DNA of 64,000 nucleotides from Flaviflexus huanghaiensis (GTDB lineage: Bacteria; Actinomycetota; Actinomycetes; Actinomycetales; Actinomycetaceae). The stretch is from NCBI RefSeq assembly GCF_014118685.1, contig NZ_JACFAK010000001.1, positions 62,001 through 126,000 on the forward strand, written 5' to 3'. How positions within the stretch are numbered: the first letter of the stretch is position 1; each line of letters starts with the position of its first letter. The notes under the pieces were generated by a model that did not search any database, was not told the DNA's origin, and was given only the letters and a program-made list of their open reading frames with translations. Below, one piece after another: positions 1-9,370 of the stretch. Made by a program: the position numbers and the translations under genes.

Positions 1-271
1 TGGGTCCCCCTGGCGGGCAGCGACGTCGTCTTTCCTCTTCTTCGCGACCGGCGCGATCATGCCCGTTCTCCCCTTCTTCTTCCTGTCGGGCACGCCAGCC
101 ATCCTCGCCGCGAGTGCCGTTGTGGGCATGGCCCTCCTCATCACCGGCGGGATCGTCGGCATCCTGTCCGGGAAGCCGCCGGTACCGCGTGCACTCAGAC
201 AGTTGCTCATCGGCGCCGGGGCCGGACTCGTGACGTTTGTCTTGGGTCTGATTTTCGGCACGGCTGCTTAA
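1..271 (+). CDS. VIT1/CCC1-family transporter, C-terminal part
   Basis: This is the 3' end of a gene that begins before the window. The frame is open from base 2 and ends at TAA 269-271, giving about 89 residues. Two hydrophobic segments are visible (about residues 10-32 and 35-55), joined by a GGIVGILSG turn, with a third at the C-terminus. The opening SPWRAATSSFLFF and the final LIGAGAGLVTFVLG pattern resemble the last helices of VIT1/CCC1 proteins, which move Fe2+ or Mn2+ across membranes. The family call rests only on the tail. An internal ATG at 59 would give a 70-residue protein, but upstream coding character favours a longer gene. Confidence 0.7.
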   Translation, partial: GSPWRAATSSFLFFATGAIMPVLPFFFLSGTPAILAASAVVGMALLITGGIVGILSGKPPVPRALRQLLIGAGAGLVTFVLGLIFGTAA

Positions 272-296
272 CAAGTGCGCCAAAGAACATTAAACT
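268..296 (+). promoter_or_regulatory. promoter of the ADP-ribosylglycohydrolase gene
   Basis: A -35-like TTAACA (268-273) and a -10-like TAAACT (291-296) are separated by 17 bases. The -10 ends exactly 6 bases before the ATG at 303, so transcription should start at or next to the start codon, giving a leaderless mRNA. Confidence 0.6.
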
Positions 297-302
297 CAGG
301 TC

Positions 303-1265
303 ATGGAGACGTTCGAATTGACCGATGCCGTGAGGAGCCGCGCGCGGGGGACTCTCCTCGCTTCCGCAGTCGGTGACGCCCTCGGTGTGCCCTACGAATT
401 TGACACGATCACGTTGGAGGGCGACCCGCAAATGCTGGGTGGCGGCCTCGGCGATTACGAGCCCGGTGAATGGTCCGACGATACGCAGATGTCCATCTGC
501 ATTGCGCAGGTTGCTGCGACCGGTGTCCGCCTCACCTCCCAAGCCGCCCAGGATGATATTGCGGCGAAGTTCCTCGCCTGGGCGAAGGACGGGGCAACGG
601 ATATTGGCATACAGACGTCTCGTGTGCTCGCTGACGCTCAGCGCCGGGAAGGAACGCCGTCGCAGACGCTTCGCGCCGCAGCCGCGTACTTCGCAGCGAC
701 TTCTGACCGTGCGGCAGGCAACGGCGCCCTCATGCGCACAGCACCAGTCGGCCTCGCCTTCCTCCACGATCGTGAGCTCACAGCCCAGGCCGCCAGAGAG
801 ATCGCGGGGCTCACGCACACTGATCCGATGGTGGGTGACACGTGCGTTCTTTGGTCGGAGGCCATCCGACATGCTGTGACCTCGGGTCGCATCGACGTCT
901 ACGCTGGCCTTGACCTGCTACATCCCGATGTTCATCCCTCTCTCATTGCCACGCTGAAGGAAGCCGAGGATCCTGATTTCCGCCCGGAAGCGAACTCCTT
1001 CACGATCACCGCCATGCAATCCGCCTGGCATGCGGTCGTCATGGCAAAAGACACCGACGATCCGATCCGGAATGGTCTGTTCGAGGCGATCAGGCAGGGT
1101 TCAGACACTGATACGACGGCGGCCGTCGCCGGCGCTTTGCTCGGGGCGGCGTTCGGTGAAGAGATGGTACCGGACTACGAAGTCCACGGATGGCCGGGGA
1201 TGACGGGATCGGACCTTGCTGACCTGGCCGAAACGATCGTCGAGAAGTGCCGTCCGCGCTACTGA
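303..1265 (+). CDS. ADP-ribosylglycohydrolase family protein
   Basis: A 320-residue protein of the DraG-type ADP-ribosylglycohydrolase superfamily, which removes ADP-ribose from proteins or small molecules using a binuclear Mg2+ site. The first metal motif GEWSDDTQM lies near residue 56 and the second, GSDTDTTAAVAGALLGA, near residue 265; these supply the metal-binding Asp/Thr residues. GNGALMR in the middle is also typical. Full length suggests an active enzyme, but the substrate cannot be read from sequence. The start at 303 is supported by a TAAACT box 6 bases upstream and the absence of a Shine-Dalgarno site. It stands alone, 31 bases after the VIT1-like gene. Confidence 0.88.
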   Translation: METFELTDAVRSRARGTLLASAVGDALGVPYEFDTITLEGDPQMLGGGLGDYEPGEWSDDTQMSICIAQVAATGVRLTSQAAQDDIAAKFLAWAKDGATDIGIQTSRVLADAQRREGTPSQTLRAAAAYFAATSDRAAGNGALMRTAPVGLAFLHDRELTAQAAREIAGLTHTDPMVGDTCVLWSEAIRHAVTSGRIDVYAGLDLLHPDVHPSLIATLKEAEDPDFRPEANSFTITAMQSAWHAVVMAKDTDDPIRNGLFEAIRQGSDTDTTAAVAGALLGAAFGEEMVPDYEVHGWPGMTGSDLADLAETIVEKCRPRY

Positions 1266-1291
1266 TTCTCGGTTACACAGGGGAGAGCCCC

Positions 1292-2404
1292 CTAGCGGCG
1301 CTCCTTCCTGCGAGCGTTGAGCTCGTGCAGTTTGATGAGTAGCTCATATCCGTCTTCGCCTCTGATTGTTGGCACTCCATGGCGGGCCTCGTCATGCCCG
1401 TCGAGACGCGGATCGTCAATCGCCTCGGTCATGCCGTGGGACAGGACCTGCTCGACTGGGTTGAGCTCCCGGATCGCGATGCCGGCAACGTGGCGAGGAT
1501 GCTCACGGGCCAGCTCATCAAGGATGAGCGGGTCGTGCTGCCCATCATCGCCGACAAGAATCCATCTGATATCCGGGAACGTGATGATGAGATTGCGTAG
1601 CTGGGTCTTCTTATGCTCCTGGCCGGACCTGAACAGCCCCGTCGGGGTCGGCCCCCAGTCGGTGAGCAGGAGAGGCCCCGTTGGGAAACCGTTGAGGGTA
1701 AGGAAAATCTCCAGCGTCGGTAGGGTGTTCCAGGCTCCGGTCGACAGGTAGAACACCGGTGCGTCGGGGTACTCAGAGAGCACTTCCTGGTAGAACTCCG
1801 CCATGCCCGGCACGGGCTGACGAGTGTTCGTGTGCGCTACCCACGAGTTCCATGCGGCAAGCACCATTCGCGGGAGCCACGTGATCATGACCGTGTCATC
1901 GATATCTGAGATAAGTCCCCGCCGGGCAGAGGGTGCGACGATGAGGACTTTCGCGGTAATTGGCTCCGACGCGGCCGCTTCGATTCGCACTTCGTGCCAG
2001 CCGGGCTCAAGCCCGTGATCTTCGACGAGAACGTCGAAGTAACCTGACCGATCCGTGCGCGTTGAGATCATCCGGTTGCCAGCCCACACCGTGACAGGAA
2101 GGAAGCCGACCTGGGTGGTGAAAAACTGCCTCCAGCCTCGCTGGGCGGTTTCGGACAGCTTCTCAGCGTGATCGAGCGCCTCCTTGACGACGGTGTGGGT
2201 GGAGGTCGGAAGTCGGGGTGGTTTGAATAGCGGCTTCGCATCGGGATCTGCCATGACTGCCCGGCCGAGCACATGAAGAGACTGGGTTGAGCCGTAACCC
2301 GTAAAGCCGATGATCGAAGGACGCCAGCCCTTCTCGACGCGTTTGACGGTTCCGCGTCGATTGAGGGAGTCTTCGAAGCGTCGTGCGAAGTCTGCGAGGG
2401 CCAT
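1292..2404 (-). CDS. App1-family phosphatase (DUF2183)
   Basis: A 370-residue protein of the App1/DUF2183 family, HAD-like phosphatases named after yeast phosphatidate phosphatase App1. The C-terminal half has the nucleophile motif SDIDDTVM (around residue 165), then FYLSTGAWN and VGDDGQHDP, matching HAD motifs I, II and IV. The N-terminal half has a beta-rich segment including GWHEVRIEA, as in other bacterial members. A lipid phosphate substrate is a family-level inference. It is convergent with the upstream neighbour, leaving a 26-base gap. A TACACT box 6 bases before the start codon implies a leaderless mRNA. Confidence 0.85.
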   Translation of the reverse strand: MALADFARRFEDSLNRRGTVKRVEKGWRPSIIGFTGYGSTQSLHVLGRAVMADPDAKPLFKPPRLPTSTHTVVKEALDHAEKLSETAQRGWRQFFTTQVGFLPVTVWAGNRMISTRTDRSGYFDVLVEDHGLEPGWHEVRIEAAASEPITAKVLIVAPSARRGLISDIDDTVMITWLPRMVLAAWNSWVAHTNTRQPVPGMAEFYQEVLSEYPDAPVFYLSTGAWNTLPTLEIFLTLNGFPTGPLLLTDWGPTPTGLFRSGQEHKKTQLRNLIITFPDIRWILVGDDGQHDPLILDELAREHPRHVAGIAIRELNPVEQVLSHGMTEAIDDPRLDGHDEARHGVPTIRGEDGYELLIKLHELNARRKERR

Positions 2405-2410
2405 GCCGCA

Positions 2411-2416
2411 AGTGTA
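2411..2416 (-). promoter_or_regulatory. -10 box of the App1-family gene
   Basis: TACACT on the minus strand, ending 6 bases before the ATG at 2404. No Shine-Dalgarno site lies between, so a leaderless start is likely. Confidence 0.5.
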
Positions 2417-2673
2417 CGGACATTCGCTTGCGAGACAGGCTGATCTGGGAGAGCGTCAACGGTGGAGCATGCGCGTGCGACACGATCGCGAGTGCCGTTG
2501 AGCCCCGCCTTGCGCGCACGTACGCCACGGTTGAGCGAACCGTCAGATCACAGGCATGGAAGTGGACAATCGGGACATTCTGTGTCCACTCTGGGAAATG
2601 CCTGGCGAGTGTCCCCAGGAAGTACGTCACGTCACTGTTCGCGGTGGCGTCGGCCGGTTTAGACTTCGTAACG

Positions 2674-3411
2674 ATGACCGCAATTGTCGCACCTCAGCTC
2701 ACGCACTCCCGCCGTTTTCCGGTTCGGGAGATTCTTTCGGTCTTCGCTGTGGTTGCGCTACTCGTCGGACTTAACCTCGTCGCTCATTTCACGCCGCTGT
2801 CAATGTGGTTCTTCACCGTTCCGGTCGGCGCCATTATCGTCCTCGGAGTCGGTAAAGCGCTCGGGCACACCTGGGCTGACATCGGCCTGTCACGGCGTAC
2901 GGTCAAGAAGGGAATGCTCTACGGCGGGATCGCTGCGGGTGCCGTTCTACTCGCCGTCATCATCGGCATGCTTCTGCCAATTACCCGCGACTTCTTCCTG
3001 AGCGACACCTATTCTTCTGCGCGCAAGGCTCTGCTGGCTGCGTTCATCTTCATCCCGATTCAGACAGTCCTGCCGGAGGAGCTGGCGTTCCGCGGCATCC
3101 TTCACAGCTCACTGCATAAGCTCGGTGGATTCAAGACTGTCCTCGTCGCTGGCTCCCTTCTTTTCGGCTTGTGGCACATCGGCTCATCTCTTCAACTGAC
3201 GTCTGGCAACGCGGGACTCACTGAACTTTTCGGCTCAGGAACGGTCGCTCAGTGGGCTGGGATCGGTGTCGCAGTCCTCGCAACCTCTGTCGCGGGCGCC
3301 GCCTTCACGTGGCTACGCCACAGGTCCGACTCGATCCTCGCCCCCATCGGGCTCCACTGGGCGTTCAACGCGTTCGGCGCGCTAGCGGCCGCCGCTGCAT
3401 TCAAGCTCTAA
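2674..3411 (+). CDS. CPBP family intramembrane glutamic protease
   Basis: A polytopic membrane protein of 245 residues in the CPBP/Abi family (Rce1-like). The key motif PEELAFRG, with the catalytic Glu pair near residues 134-135, is followed by FGLWHIG with its His near residue 168 and by GLHWAFNAFG near the C-terminus. About seven to eight hydrophobic helices are visible. The open frame extends upstream to 2383, but that part overlaps the opposite gene and its promoter and does not look like protein. ATG 2674 fits the membrane start and lies 8 bases after TAGACT (2660-2665). The substrate is unknown; relatives act in immunity, peptide maturation or prenyl processing. Confidence 0.85.
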   Translation: MTAIVAPQLTHSRRFPVREILSVFAVVALLVGLNLVAHFTPLSMWFFTVPVGAIIVLGVGKALGHTWADIGLSRRTVKKGMLYGGIAAGAVLLAVIIGMLLPITRDFFLSDTYSSARKALLAAFIFIPIQTVLPEELAFRGILHSSLHKLGGFKTVLVAGSLLFGLWHIGSSLQLTSGNAGLTELFGSGTVAQWAGIGVAVLATSVAGAAFTWLRHRSDSILAPIGLHWAFNAFGALAAAAAFKL

Positions 3412-3498
3412 GGCTTCCGTCACTCCATCGGTAGCCTCGTTCGCACGGGCGGTTCGCACCGAGGGTTTGTGGGTGTCTCGACAATAGCGCAAAGCCGA

Positions 3499-3532
3499 GG
3501 GGAGGGACCCGCCGTCCGGCGAATCCCTCCCT
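3499..3532. terminator. hairpin between convergent genes
   Basis: An 8-base-pair stem GGGAGGGA (3500-3507) pairs with TCCCTCCC (3524-3531). The loop contains a further CGCC/GGCG pairing. It lies between the CPBP gene and pgm, which converge, and may serve both. No T tract follows. Confidence 0.5.
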
Positions 3533-3550
3533 GTGATCATTGGCTACGTG

Positions 3551-5203
3551 TCAGCAGTTGAGGGCGGCGTTGACGACGTCTCGCGCAGCTTCCTGGACCT
3601 CGGCCAGATGCTCCTCGCCCTTGAACGATTCGGCGTAGATCTTGTACACGTCCTCGGTGCCCGACGGTCGCGCCGCGAACCAGGCATTTTTCGTCGTTAC
3701 TTTGAGTCCGCCGATCGGCTCGCCGTTGCCGGGAGCGTCGACGAGGCGGTCGGTGATCTCTTCACCGGCGAGCTCTGTCGCCGTGACATCGGATGGCGAC
3801 AGGGCGCCGAGCTTTGCCTTCTCCTCCTTGGTCGCGGGAGCATCGATGCGAGCGTAGGCCGATGCGGAGTGCTTCTCGACGAGCTCGGCATGCAACTGAG
3901 ACGGAGTCTTACCCGTGACGGCGATCATCTCGGCTGCGAGAAGGCAGAGGAGAATGCCATCCTTGTCGGTTGTCCACACCGTCCCGTCCTTGCGAAGGAA
4001 CGATGCGCCAGCGGACTCTTCTCCACCGAAGCCCAGCGAACCATCGAGAAGTCCGGGCACAAAATACTTGAAGCCAACCGGGACCTCGACGAGCGTCCGA
4101 CCGAGGTCGGCGGCGACGCGGTCGATGAGGGCTGATGAGACGAGTGTTTTTCCCACTCCCGCGTCCGACCGCCATCCGTCACGATGCGTGAACAGGTAGT
4201 CGATCGCGACGGCGAGGAAGTGGTTCGGGTTCATGAGCCCGCCATCCTTCGTGACGATCCCGTGCCGGTCAGCATCGGCATCGTTGCCAGTCGCGATATC
4301 GAACGGGGCATCCCCGCTCATCCTTTCGCGTAGCGCCGCCATCGCGTACGGGGAGGAGCAGTCCATGCGGATCTTCTCGTCCCAGTCGAGAGTCATGAAT
4401 CGCCAGGTCGGGTCGACCTCGGGATTGACGACTGTCAGGTCAATTCCATAGCGCTCGGCGACCGCTCCCCAGTAGTCGACGGAAGCGCCACCCATCGGAT
4501 CTGCCCCGATCCTGACACCGGCAGTGCGGATCGCCTCCATGTCGATCACGTTCTCAAGGTCGTCAACATAGGCGGAGAGGAAGTCGTGAGTTCCGCTCGT
4601 CGACGCGACACGGGCCTCCTCGTAGGGCAGGCGCGGGATCGAGCGCCAGTCCTTCATGAGCTCGTTCGCCCGATCTGCGATCCAGCTGGTCGCATCCGAA
4701 TCAGCGGGGCCACCGGTTGGCGGGTTGTATTTAAACCCGCCATCGCGAGGCGGATTGTGAGAGGGGGTGATGACGACCCCATCAGCTAGGCCGGGTCCCT
4801 CGACACGCACCCCAGCATCCGTACCCGCGCCGTTGGCGCGCAGGATCGCGAGAGAGACGGCTGGTGTCGGAGTGAAACGATTGCGCGCATCAAGTCGGAT
4901 CGTGACCTCGTGGGCGGCGAATACCTCGACTGCCGTGCGCTGGGCCGGCTCTGACAGGGCATGCGTATCGCGGCCGATATAGAGCTCGCCGTCATAGCCC
5001 TGCTGCTTGCGATATTCGACGATGGCGGCGGCGATGGAGACGATGTGGCCTTCATTGAATGCACCATCAAGGGATGAGCCGCGGTGACCCGAGGTGCCAA
5101 ACACGACGGGCTCGACCGGCTCGCGGTCATAGTAGGCGGATATGACCTCGTCGACGTCGATGAGGTCTTCTGGGCGTGCTGGGGTACCTGCTCGATCACT
5201 CAT
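3551..5203 (-). CDS. pgm: phosphoglucomutase, alpha-D-glucose specific
   Basis: A 550-residue cytosolic enzyme interconverting glucose 1-phosphate and glucose 6-phosphate, linking glycogen or cell-wall sugar nucleotides with glycolysis. The phosphoserine loop [14 protein letters not shown] is near residue 148, the Mg2+ loop [10 protein letters not shown] near residue 305, the sugar-specificity motif GGEESAGAS near residue 395, and the phosphate-binding [11 protein letters not shown] near the C-terminus. Length and motifs match the alpha-phosphoglucomutase family (long form, about 545-550). The ATG at 5203 follows CAGTAT by 6 bases. It stands alone, convergent with the CPBP gene. Confidence 0.96.
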   Translation of the reverse strand: MSDRAGTPARPEDLIDVDEVISAYYDREPVEPVVFGTSGHRGSSLDGAFNEGHIVSIAAAIVEYRKQQGYDGELYIGRDTHALSEPAQRTAVEVFAAHEVTIRLDARNRFTPTPAVSLAILRANGAGTDAGVRVEGPGLADGVVITPSHNPPRDGGFKYNPPTGGPADSDATSWIADRANELMKDWRSIPRLPYEEARVASTSGTHDFLSAYVDDLENVIDMEAIRTAGVRIGADPMGGASVDYWGAVAERYGIDLTVVNPEVDPTWRFMTLDWDEKIRMDCSSPYAMAALRERMSGDAPFDIATGNDADADRHGIVTKDGGLMNPNHFLAVAIDYLFTHRDGWRSDAGVGKTLVSSALIDRVAADLGRTLVEVPVGFKYFVPGLLDGSLGFGGEESAGASFLRKDGTVWTTDKDGILLCLLAAEMIAVTGKTPSQLHAELVEKHSASAYARIDAPATKEEKAKLGALSPSDVTATELAGEEITDRLVDAPGNGEPIGGLKVTTKNAWFAARPSGTEDVYKIYAESFKGEEHLAEVQEAARDVVNAALNC

Positions 5204-5209
5204 ATATCA

Positions 5210-5215
5210 ATACTG
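5210..5215 (-). promoter_or_regulatory. -10 box of pgm
   Basis: CAGTAT on the minus strand, ending 6 bases before the pgm ATG. It fits the nAnnnT form seen before other leaderless genes here. Confidence 0.4.
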
Positions 5216-5248
5216 CCACCCAAGTCGTGGAAAGGGGTGGGAGAACCG

Positions 5249-6532
5249 TTAATCCACAGGTTCTACGACCTGCCAGCGATCATCGACATAGACGGTACGC
5301 CAGTCGCCTCCGATGTTCTGTCGCCCCCATTCCGCCGCGTCGCCGAGTCGGCGCCAGTCGACCGCGACCGCGTCAGGCACGACATCTCCGAGTGTCCCCA
5401 GCCAGTACGTGTCAGTATGGGGAACGAGATATGCCAGCAGAGAAATGTCGCTTGCGACAGTGTCGTAGGACCGGGCGACCTCGAGAGCATTGGATGCGTC
5501 CCCCTCCCATCCGTCGCGATTCCACAGGACGTCGACATGCGTCTGGGTCAGCATTGCCGCCGAGGTGAGGAAGGCGATGAGTGGGGCGACTGTCCGCCAC
5601 CTGCCGGTGGCGGCCTCGATGAGGGCGATAGCGGCGATAGGGATAAGGGGCGCGGAATAGTGGAACTCCCACCCCCAGTAGTAGCTGACGTTTCCAACGA
5701 AGCGCCACGCAAGAGTCGGCAACATGATGAGCATGAGCGGCGAACGAAGGCCGATGATACCGGCGGCGAGGATGAGGAGTGCGACGGTGGCAATCTTCTC
5801 CGGTAGCCCGGTGGTCAGCTGGTCGACAACCGACAGGTTGTCGGTATAGTCCCACTGCCCTTGCGGATTGAGGGCGGGGAGGATGATGATCGTCGACAGT
5901 GCAGTCCATCCGATTCCCCACACGGCGAAGAACACGCCGTATGTCAGGTTGTCGCGCGTGCGCTCACGCAACCAGATGGCAAGGCCGACGGCGGCCACGG
6001 TCAAACCGAGGTCTTCCTTGACGAAGACGAGGAGGGCAATCGCGAATGCGGCCTCGACCTTCCTGTCCCGAACCCACCACACGAGGCCGAACGACAGTAG
6101 CGGCACGGCGAACGCAATCTCGTGGAATTGCGCCCACACTGCGTTGATGAGTCCCCACGACAGGACGTAGGAACCGCCGAGGAGAATGGCGGGGATGCGG
6201 CCAAGACGCTCCTGGGCGAGGGAGACGAGTGGCCACGCCGAGATTGCGAACAGGGCCGATTGAATGACGAGAAGCGTGAAACCGGAAGGGAAGAGCCGGT
6301 AGAACGGAGCGAGGAGGACGAGGATCGGGTGGAAGTGATCCCCTAACAGGTTGTAGCCCTCTCCCTTAATGTCGACGATCGGCGCCCCAAGGTTCGAGTA
6401 CGCCTTCGCCAGCTGGGTGAAGATGCCCAGATCCCAGGACGGGGAGATGTAGTTGGTCCACATGACCCACGACAGGGCCGTGTAGAGAATGAAGGCGGTG
6501 CCCGTGAAGCCTGCTGGGAGCAGGCGCTTCAC
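5249..6532 (-). CDS. DUF2079 polytopic membrane protein
   Basis: A 427-residue membrane protein with about ten hydrophobic helices. The early motif WDLGIFTQL, then GEGYNLLGDHFHPILVLLAPFY, is characteristic of DUF2079 proteins, which resemble membrane glycosyltransferases of the GT-C type; the paired Asp/His in the first loop resemble GT-C active-site residues. No function has been shown for this one. The chosen start is GTG 6532, overlapping the upstream stop by 4 bases (GTGA), which implies translational coupling with the flippase-like gene. It is the last gene of a four-gene operon. Confidence 0.8.
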   Translation of the reverse strand: MKRLLPAGFTGTAFILYTALSWVMWTNYISPSWDLGIFTQLAKAYSNLGAPIVDIKGEGYNLLGDHFHPILVLLAPFYRLFPSGFTLLVIQSALFAISAWPLVSLAQERLGRIPAILLGGSYVLSWGLINAVWAQFHEIAFAVPLLSFGLVWWVRDRKVEAAFAIALLVFVKEDLGLTVAAVGLAIWLRERTRDNLTYGVFFAVWGIGWTALSTIIILPALNPQGQWDYTDNLSVVDQLTTGLPEKIATVALLILAAGIIGLRSPLMLIMLPTLAWRFVGNVSYYWGWEFHYSAPLIPIAAIALIEAATGRWRTVAPLIAFLTSAAMLTQTHVDVLWNRDGWEGDASNALEVARSYDTVASDISLLAYLVPHTDTYWLGTLGDVVPDAVAVDWRRLGDAAEWGRQNIGGDWRTVYVDDRWQVVEPVD

Positions 6533-9114
6533 GCGAGATCCTTGCGCTGGAGGTATCGCAGCGCGAACCACCCGAGCGGGACCCTTCCCCAGAACGTGAG
6601 GACGCGGTAGATGAGGGCGGTCGACAGCGCGATCGAGTACGGGATGCCAGCGACTGCGAGACCGCCCGTCAGGGCCGCTTCGACGGGGCCGATACCTCCG
6701 GGGGAGGGCACGACCGAGCCGAGCGTATTAGACACGAGGAACGTGATGGCGAGAGTCATGACCGGTAGCGTGTATCCGAAGGATGCGAGAGAAAAGCCGA
6801 AGGCGGCGACGTAGCCGACAGTCTGGAGAAGCGACCCGACGACGCCGAGAAGGATCCTGTTCGGATGCGAGGTCAGCCACACAACGCGTGGCCATACCTG
6901 ATTGAAGGTCGGCTGGATCTTGGCCGAAAGCCAGTGCCGGAGAGGCTTGATGAGGAGCAGGGCACCGACGATGGCAATGATGGCAACGACCGTGAAGATA
7001 AGAGAACCGGACGGTAGCGACAGCGACCCCATTTCCCCCGTCAGCAACGCGATGAGGAGGAGCGTGATGATTGTCGTGAGGAGCTGGGCGATCTGGACAA
7101 GCGAGACCGTGGCAACCCCGAGGGTTGTTGGTATGCCCTTCTTGTTGAGGTAGCGCAGGTTGAGAGCGGCGGGCCCGATGCCAGCGGGCACGACGAGTGT
7201 GATGATGGAGGCCGCCACCTGCACAGTTGCAGCTTCGACTAGGTGAAGTTTCTCTGGGGTGTAGGCCTTGAGGTGGAGGGCCGCACCGAAATACGTGAGG
7301 ATCGAGCCGGAGATGAAGGCGATGACAAGATAGATGGGATTCGCCTGGCGTAGCGCCGCCCACACCTCGGTGAAGTTGATGGAGCCGACGAGGATGTAGA
7401 CCGCGAACACGCCGATCGTGACCGAGATGACGGTCTTCGGTGAGAAGCGCCGCACCTCGATCTGGGTCGGCGTCTCATTTGAGGGCACACGCGCTGAGAT
7501 CGCCTCACGTAGGCTCGCCGAGACGTCCTTCCCGAGTCGTGCCACCGTCTGCCTGGGCATAATGCTTCGCTGCATGATCGGTGCGGTCGTCAGAAGTTGC
7601 TCACGGCTGTTGATCCGTTCGAACGAGGCGAGCGCACGTTCCGTTCCCACCAGCGCAGCCAGCATCGTGATGCCCTGGGCGAGGTCGATGCGGCGCGAGA
7701 TCTCGGACGAGGCGATCGTCCCGTCGTGCCAGTTCGTGATGATGAGTTCGCCCTTATCGAGTAGCACAATTCCGGCGTGAATGTTGCGGTGGGCGAGACC
7801 TTTCCTGTGGGCGGTCGCGAGCACGGTCCACAATTGGTCGATGACGTCATCCGTGAGATCCTCCTCCGGCACCTTGGCGAGCGTTGGGGCGCGAAGCAGC
7901 TTCGTCACGATGATGACCGAATCATCTGAGGAGGACACGCCAACCAGGTCGGGGCCGACGACGCCGCTGTGCTGGGCTGCGAGCGTCATGAGGGTGACCT
8001 TGTCAGCCGTGCCGTGGATTGTTGCATCCGACTCACGGTATTGAATTCGTAGCCGAATTTTCGACCAGGTCGACGCCAGCCAGGACAGGAGGTGCCGGTC
8101 GCCGTCGAGCACCGCGGCGTGGTGGGCGGCCCCAGCCGCGTCGATGACGATGTAGTTGCGCGAGACAGTGTCGGATCGTGGCACCGAAAACTTCCGGTAA
8201 TCCTCGAAGACGGCAACGGGATCGACAAGCGCTTCAGAGACGATCGCTTCCGATGTGGAATCGTCGTCGACGATGTCGACCGGATCGAAAGCCCGGTTGA
8301 GGAGCTCCTGCAACTGGGCGATCCCGAAGCGGTCGAGATAGCCGACGGGGGAGGACGTCGTCACCCGCCACGCGCAGAGATTGTCGATATCGATGCCGCC
8401 GACCCGAACGACTTCGGTCGCGTCGACGCCGGCTCGGCGGATAAGGCGGATGAGGTTGAGGCCGCTCGCCCGCTCCGGCACGGTTCCGATGAGGAAGACG
8501 ACGAGCTGGCCAACGACGGAGCCGAGGAGGACGATCGACAGGGCACCGGGGAGGGTTTGATGACCCTGGAGGATCGAGAGAATGACGACGAGCCAAAGGA
8601 GCGGCCACGTCCATCGCACCGACACGAGGGAGCCGCGAGTGCCCGCCGCCGTGCAGAGTGCGGAGATGATCGCCATGTACGGCACGAGAAGGATGATGGC
8701 CTGGCCTTCGACCGCGACCGCGATTGTTGTCGTAATGGGTGAATCCGGCAGGTATTCCTTGAGGAGCCACACTGTCACGTTGGACAGGATGCCAGCCAGC
8801 ACCATCGCCAAGACAGCGCTCACGAGCGCCCGCCATCGCCTCGTCCACATGAGTTCGATGAGAACCGCGAGCGGTGCGAAGAACGTGAGGAGACCCTCGA
8901 GCACGTTGACCGGCATGAGGAAGACAGCGGCGAGAAATTCGTTCGTTGCTTCTCGCACGTCGGTCGTCACCGCCACGGTCGTTGACGAGGCGTAGACCGA
9001 GAAGGCCAAGATGAAGACGATCCCCGCGAAGGAGAGAAGCGCACCGAAAAGGTCGCTCGGCCGGCGAATCCACCGGTCCTCGGCATCGACGAGGAGTGCG
9101 GCTCTTCGGTTCAT
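6529..9114 (-). CDS. pseudokinase-like / flippase-like (LPG synthase TM, UPF0104) fusion protein
   Basis: An 861-residue protein with three parts. Residues about 20-230 hold several membrane helices. The middle, about 250-530, is soluble and kinase-like: GLAHRNIHAGIVLLDKGELI looks like the HRD catalytic loop with Asp replaced by Asn (near residue 441), and NWHDG sits where DFG would be (near 460). Residues about 555-855 form the lysylphosphatidylglycerol-synthase TM region (flippase-like) with PAGIGPAALN and SPGGIGPVEAALTGGL signatures. MprF-type relatives flip lipids; there is no aminoacyltransferase domain, so aminoacyl-lipid synthesis is unlikely. ATG 9114 is 10 bases after the upstream stop. 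The downstream DUF2079 gene overlaps by 4 bases. Confidence 0.8.
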   Translation of the reverse strand: MNRRAALLVDAEDRWIRRPSDLFGALLSFAGIVFILAFSVYASSTTVAVTTDVREATNEFLAAVFLMPVNVLEGLLTFFAPLAVLIELMWTRRWRALVSAVLAMVLAGILSNVTVWLLKEYLPDSPITTTIAVAVEGQAIILLVPYMAIISALCTAAGTRGSLVSVRWTWPLLWLVVILSILQGHQTLPGALSIVLLGSVVGQLVVFLIGTVPERASGLNLIRLIRRAGVDATEVVRVGGIDIDNLCAWRVTTSSPVGYLDRFGIAQLQELLNRAFDPVDIVDDDSTSEAIVSEALVDPVAVFEDYRKFSVPRSDTVSRNYIVIDAAGAAHHAAVLDGDRHLLSWLASTWSKIRLRIQYRESDATIHGTADKVTLMTLAAQHSGVVGPDLVGVSSSDDSVIIVTKLLRAPTLAKVPEEDLTDDVIDQLWTVLATAHRKGLAHRNIHAGIVLLDKGELIITNWHDGTIASSEISRRIDLAQGITMLAALVGTERALASFERINSREQLLTTAPIMQRSIMPRQTVARLGKDVSASLREAISARVPSNETPTQIEVRRFSPKTVISVTIGVFAVYILVGSINFTEVWAALRQANPIYLVIAFISGSILTYFGAALHLKAYTPEKLHLVEAATVQVAASIITLVVPAGIGPAALNLRYLNKKGIPTTLGVATVSLVQIAQLLTTIITLLLIALLTGEMGSLSLPSGSLIFTVVAIIAIVGALLLIKPLRHWLSAKIQPTFNQVWPRVVWLTSHPNRILLGVVGSLLQTVGYVAAFGFSLASFGYTLPVMTLAITFLVSNTLGSVVPSPGGIGPVEAALTGGLAVAGIPYSIALSTALIYRVLTFWGRVPLGWFALRYLQRKDLA

Positions 9115-9124
9115 GGCGGGAAGT

Positions 9125-9370
9125 TCAGCGGTCCTGGTTGTAGGGGTCGATCCCCTGGCGTTCGATGTTGACAAGCGAATAGCTACCAGCCTTCGAGATC
9201 GCGTCGCGTAGCTCGCTGTCATCCGCATCGCCAGTGACGATGATTGTCGCGCTCGAATCGGAGCCGAGGGTCACCATGATCTCGTTGAGGGAGCCGATGT
9301 TCTCGAGCCGCTCGACGATCTTCGCGACGTCGCCATCGCTGTTAATGCCCGTCATATTGAGCTGAATCAT
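9125..9370 (-). CDS. small HMA-like protein lacking the metal-binding cysteines
   Basis: An 81-residue protein with a predicted beta-alpha-beta-beta-alpha-beta layout like heavy-metal-associated (HMA) domains: an opening IQLNMTGI strand, a helix DVAKIVERLENIG, a strand EIMVTLG, a strand ATIIVTG, a helix SELRDAISKAG and a last strand. The loop that carries CxxC in true HMA domains reads INSDGD, and the protein has no cysteine at all. It therefore should not bind Cu+ in the usual way. ATG 9370 overlaps the preceding stop (ATGA), so it is coupled to the 462-residue gene. The frame extends upstream to 9478, but that is inside the neighbour. Function unknown. Confidence 0.75.
   Translation of the reverse strand: MIQLNMTGINSDGDVAKIVERLENIGSLNEIMVTLGSDSSATIIVTGDADDSELRDAISKAGSYSLVNIERQGIDPYNQDR

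Noticed and set aside
5084-5806. Open frame of 240 codons on the plus strand across the pgm promoter
   Set aside because: Covers the pgm start and the DUF2079 tail; composition is that of an antisense shadow.
8092-8742. Open frame of 216 codons on the plus strand, opposite the pseudokinase-flippase gene
   Set aside because: Charge-biased shadow frame without domain or Shine-Dalgarno site.
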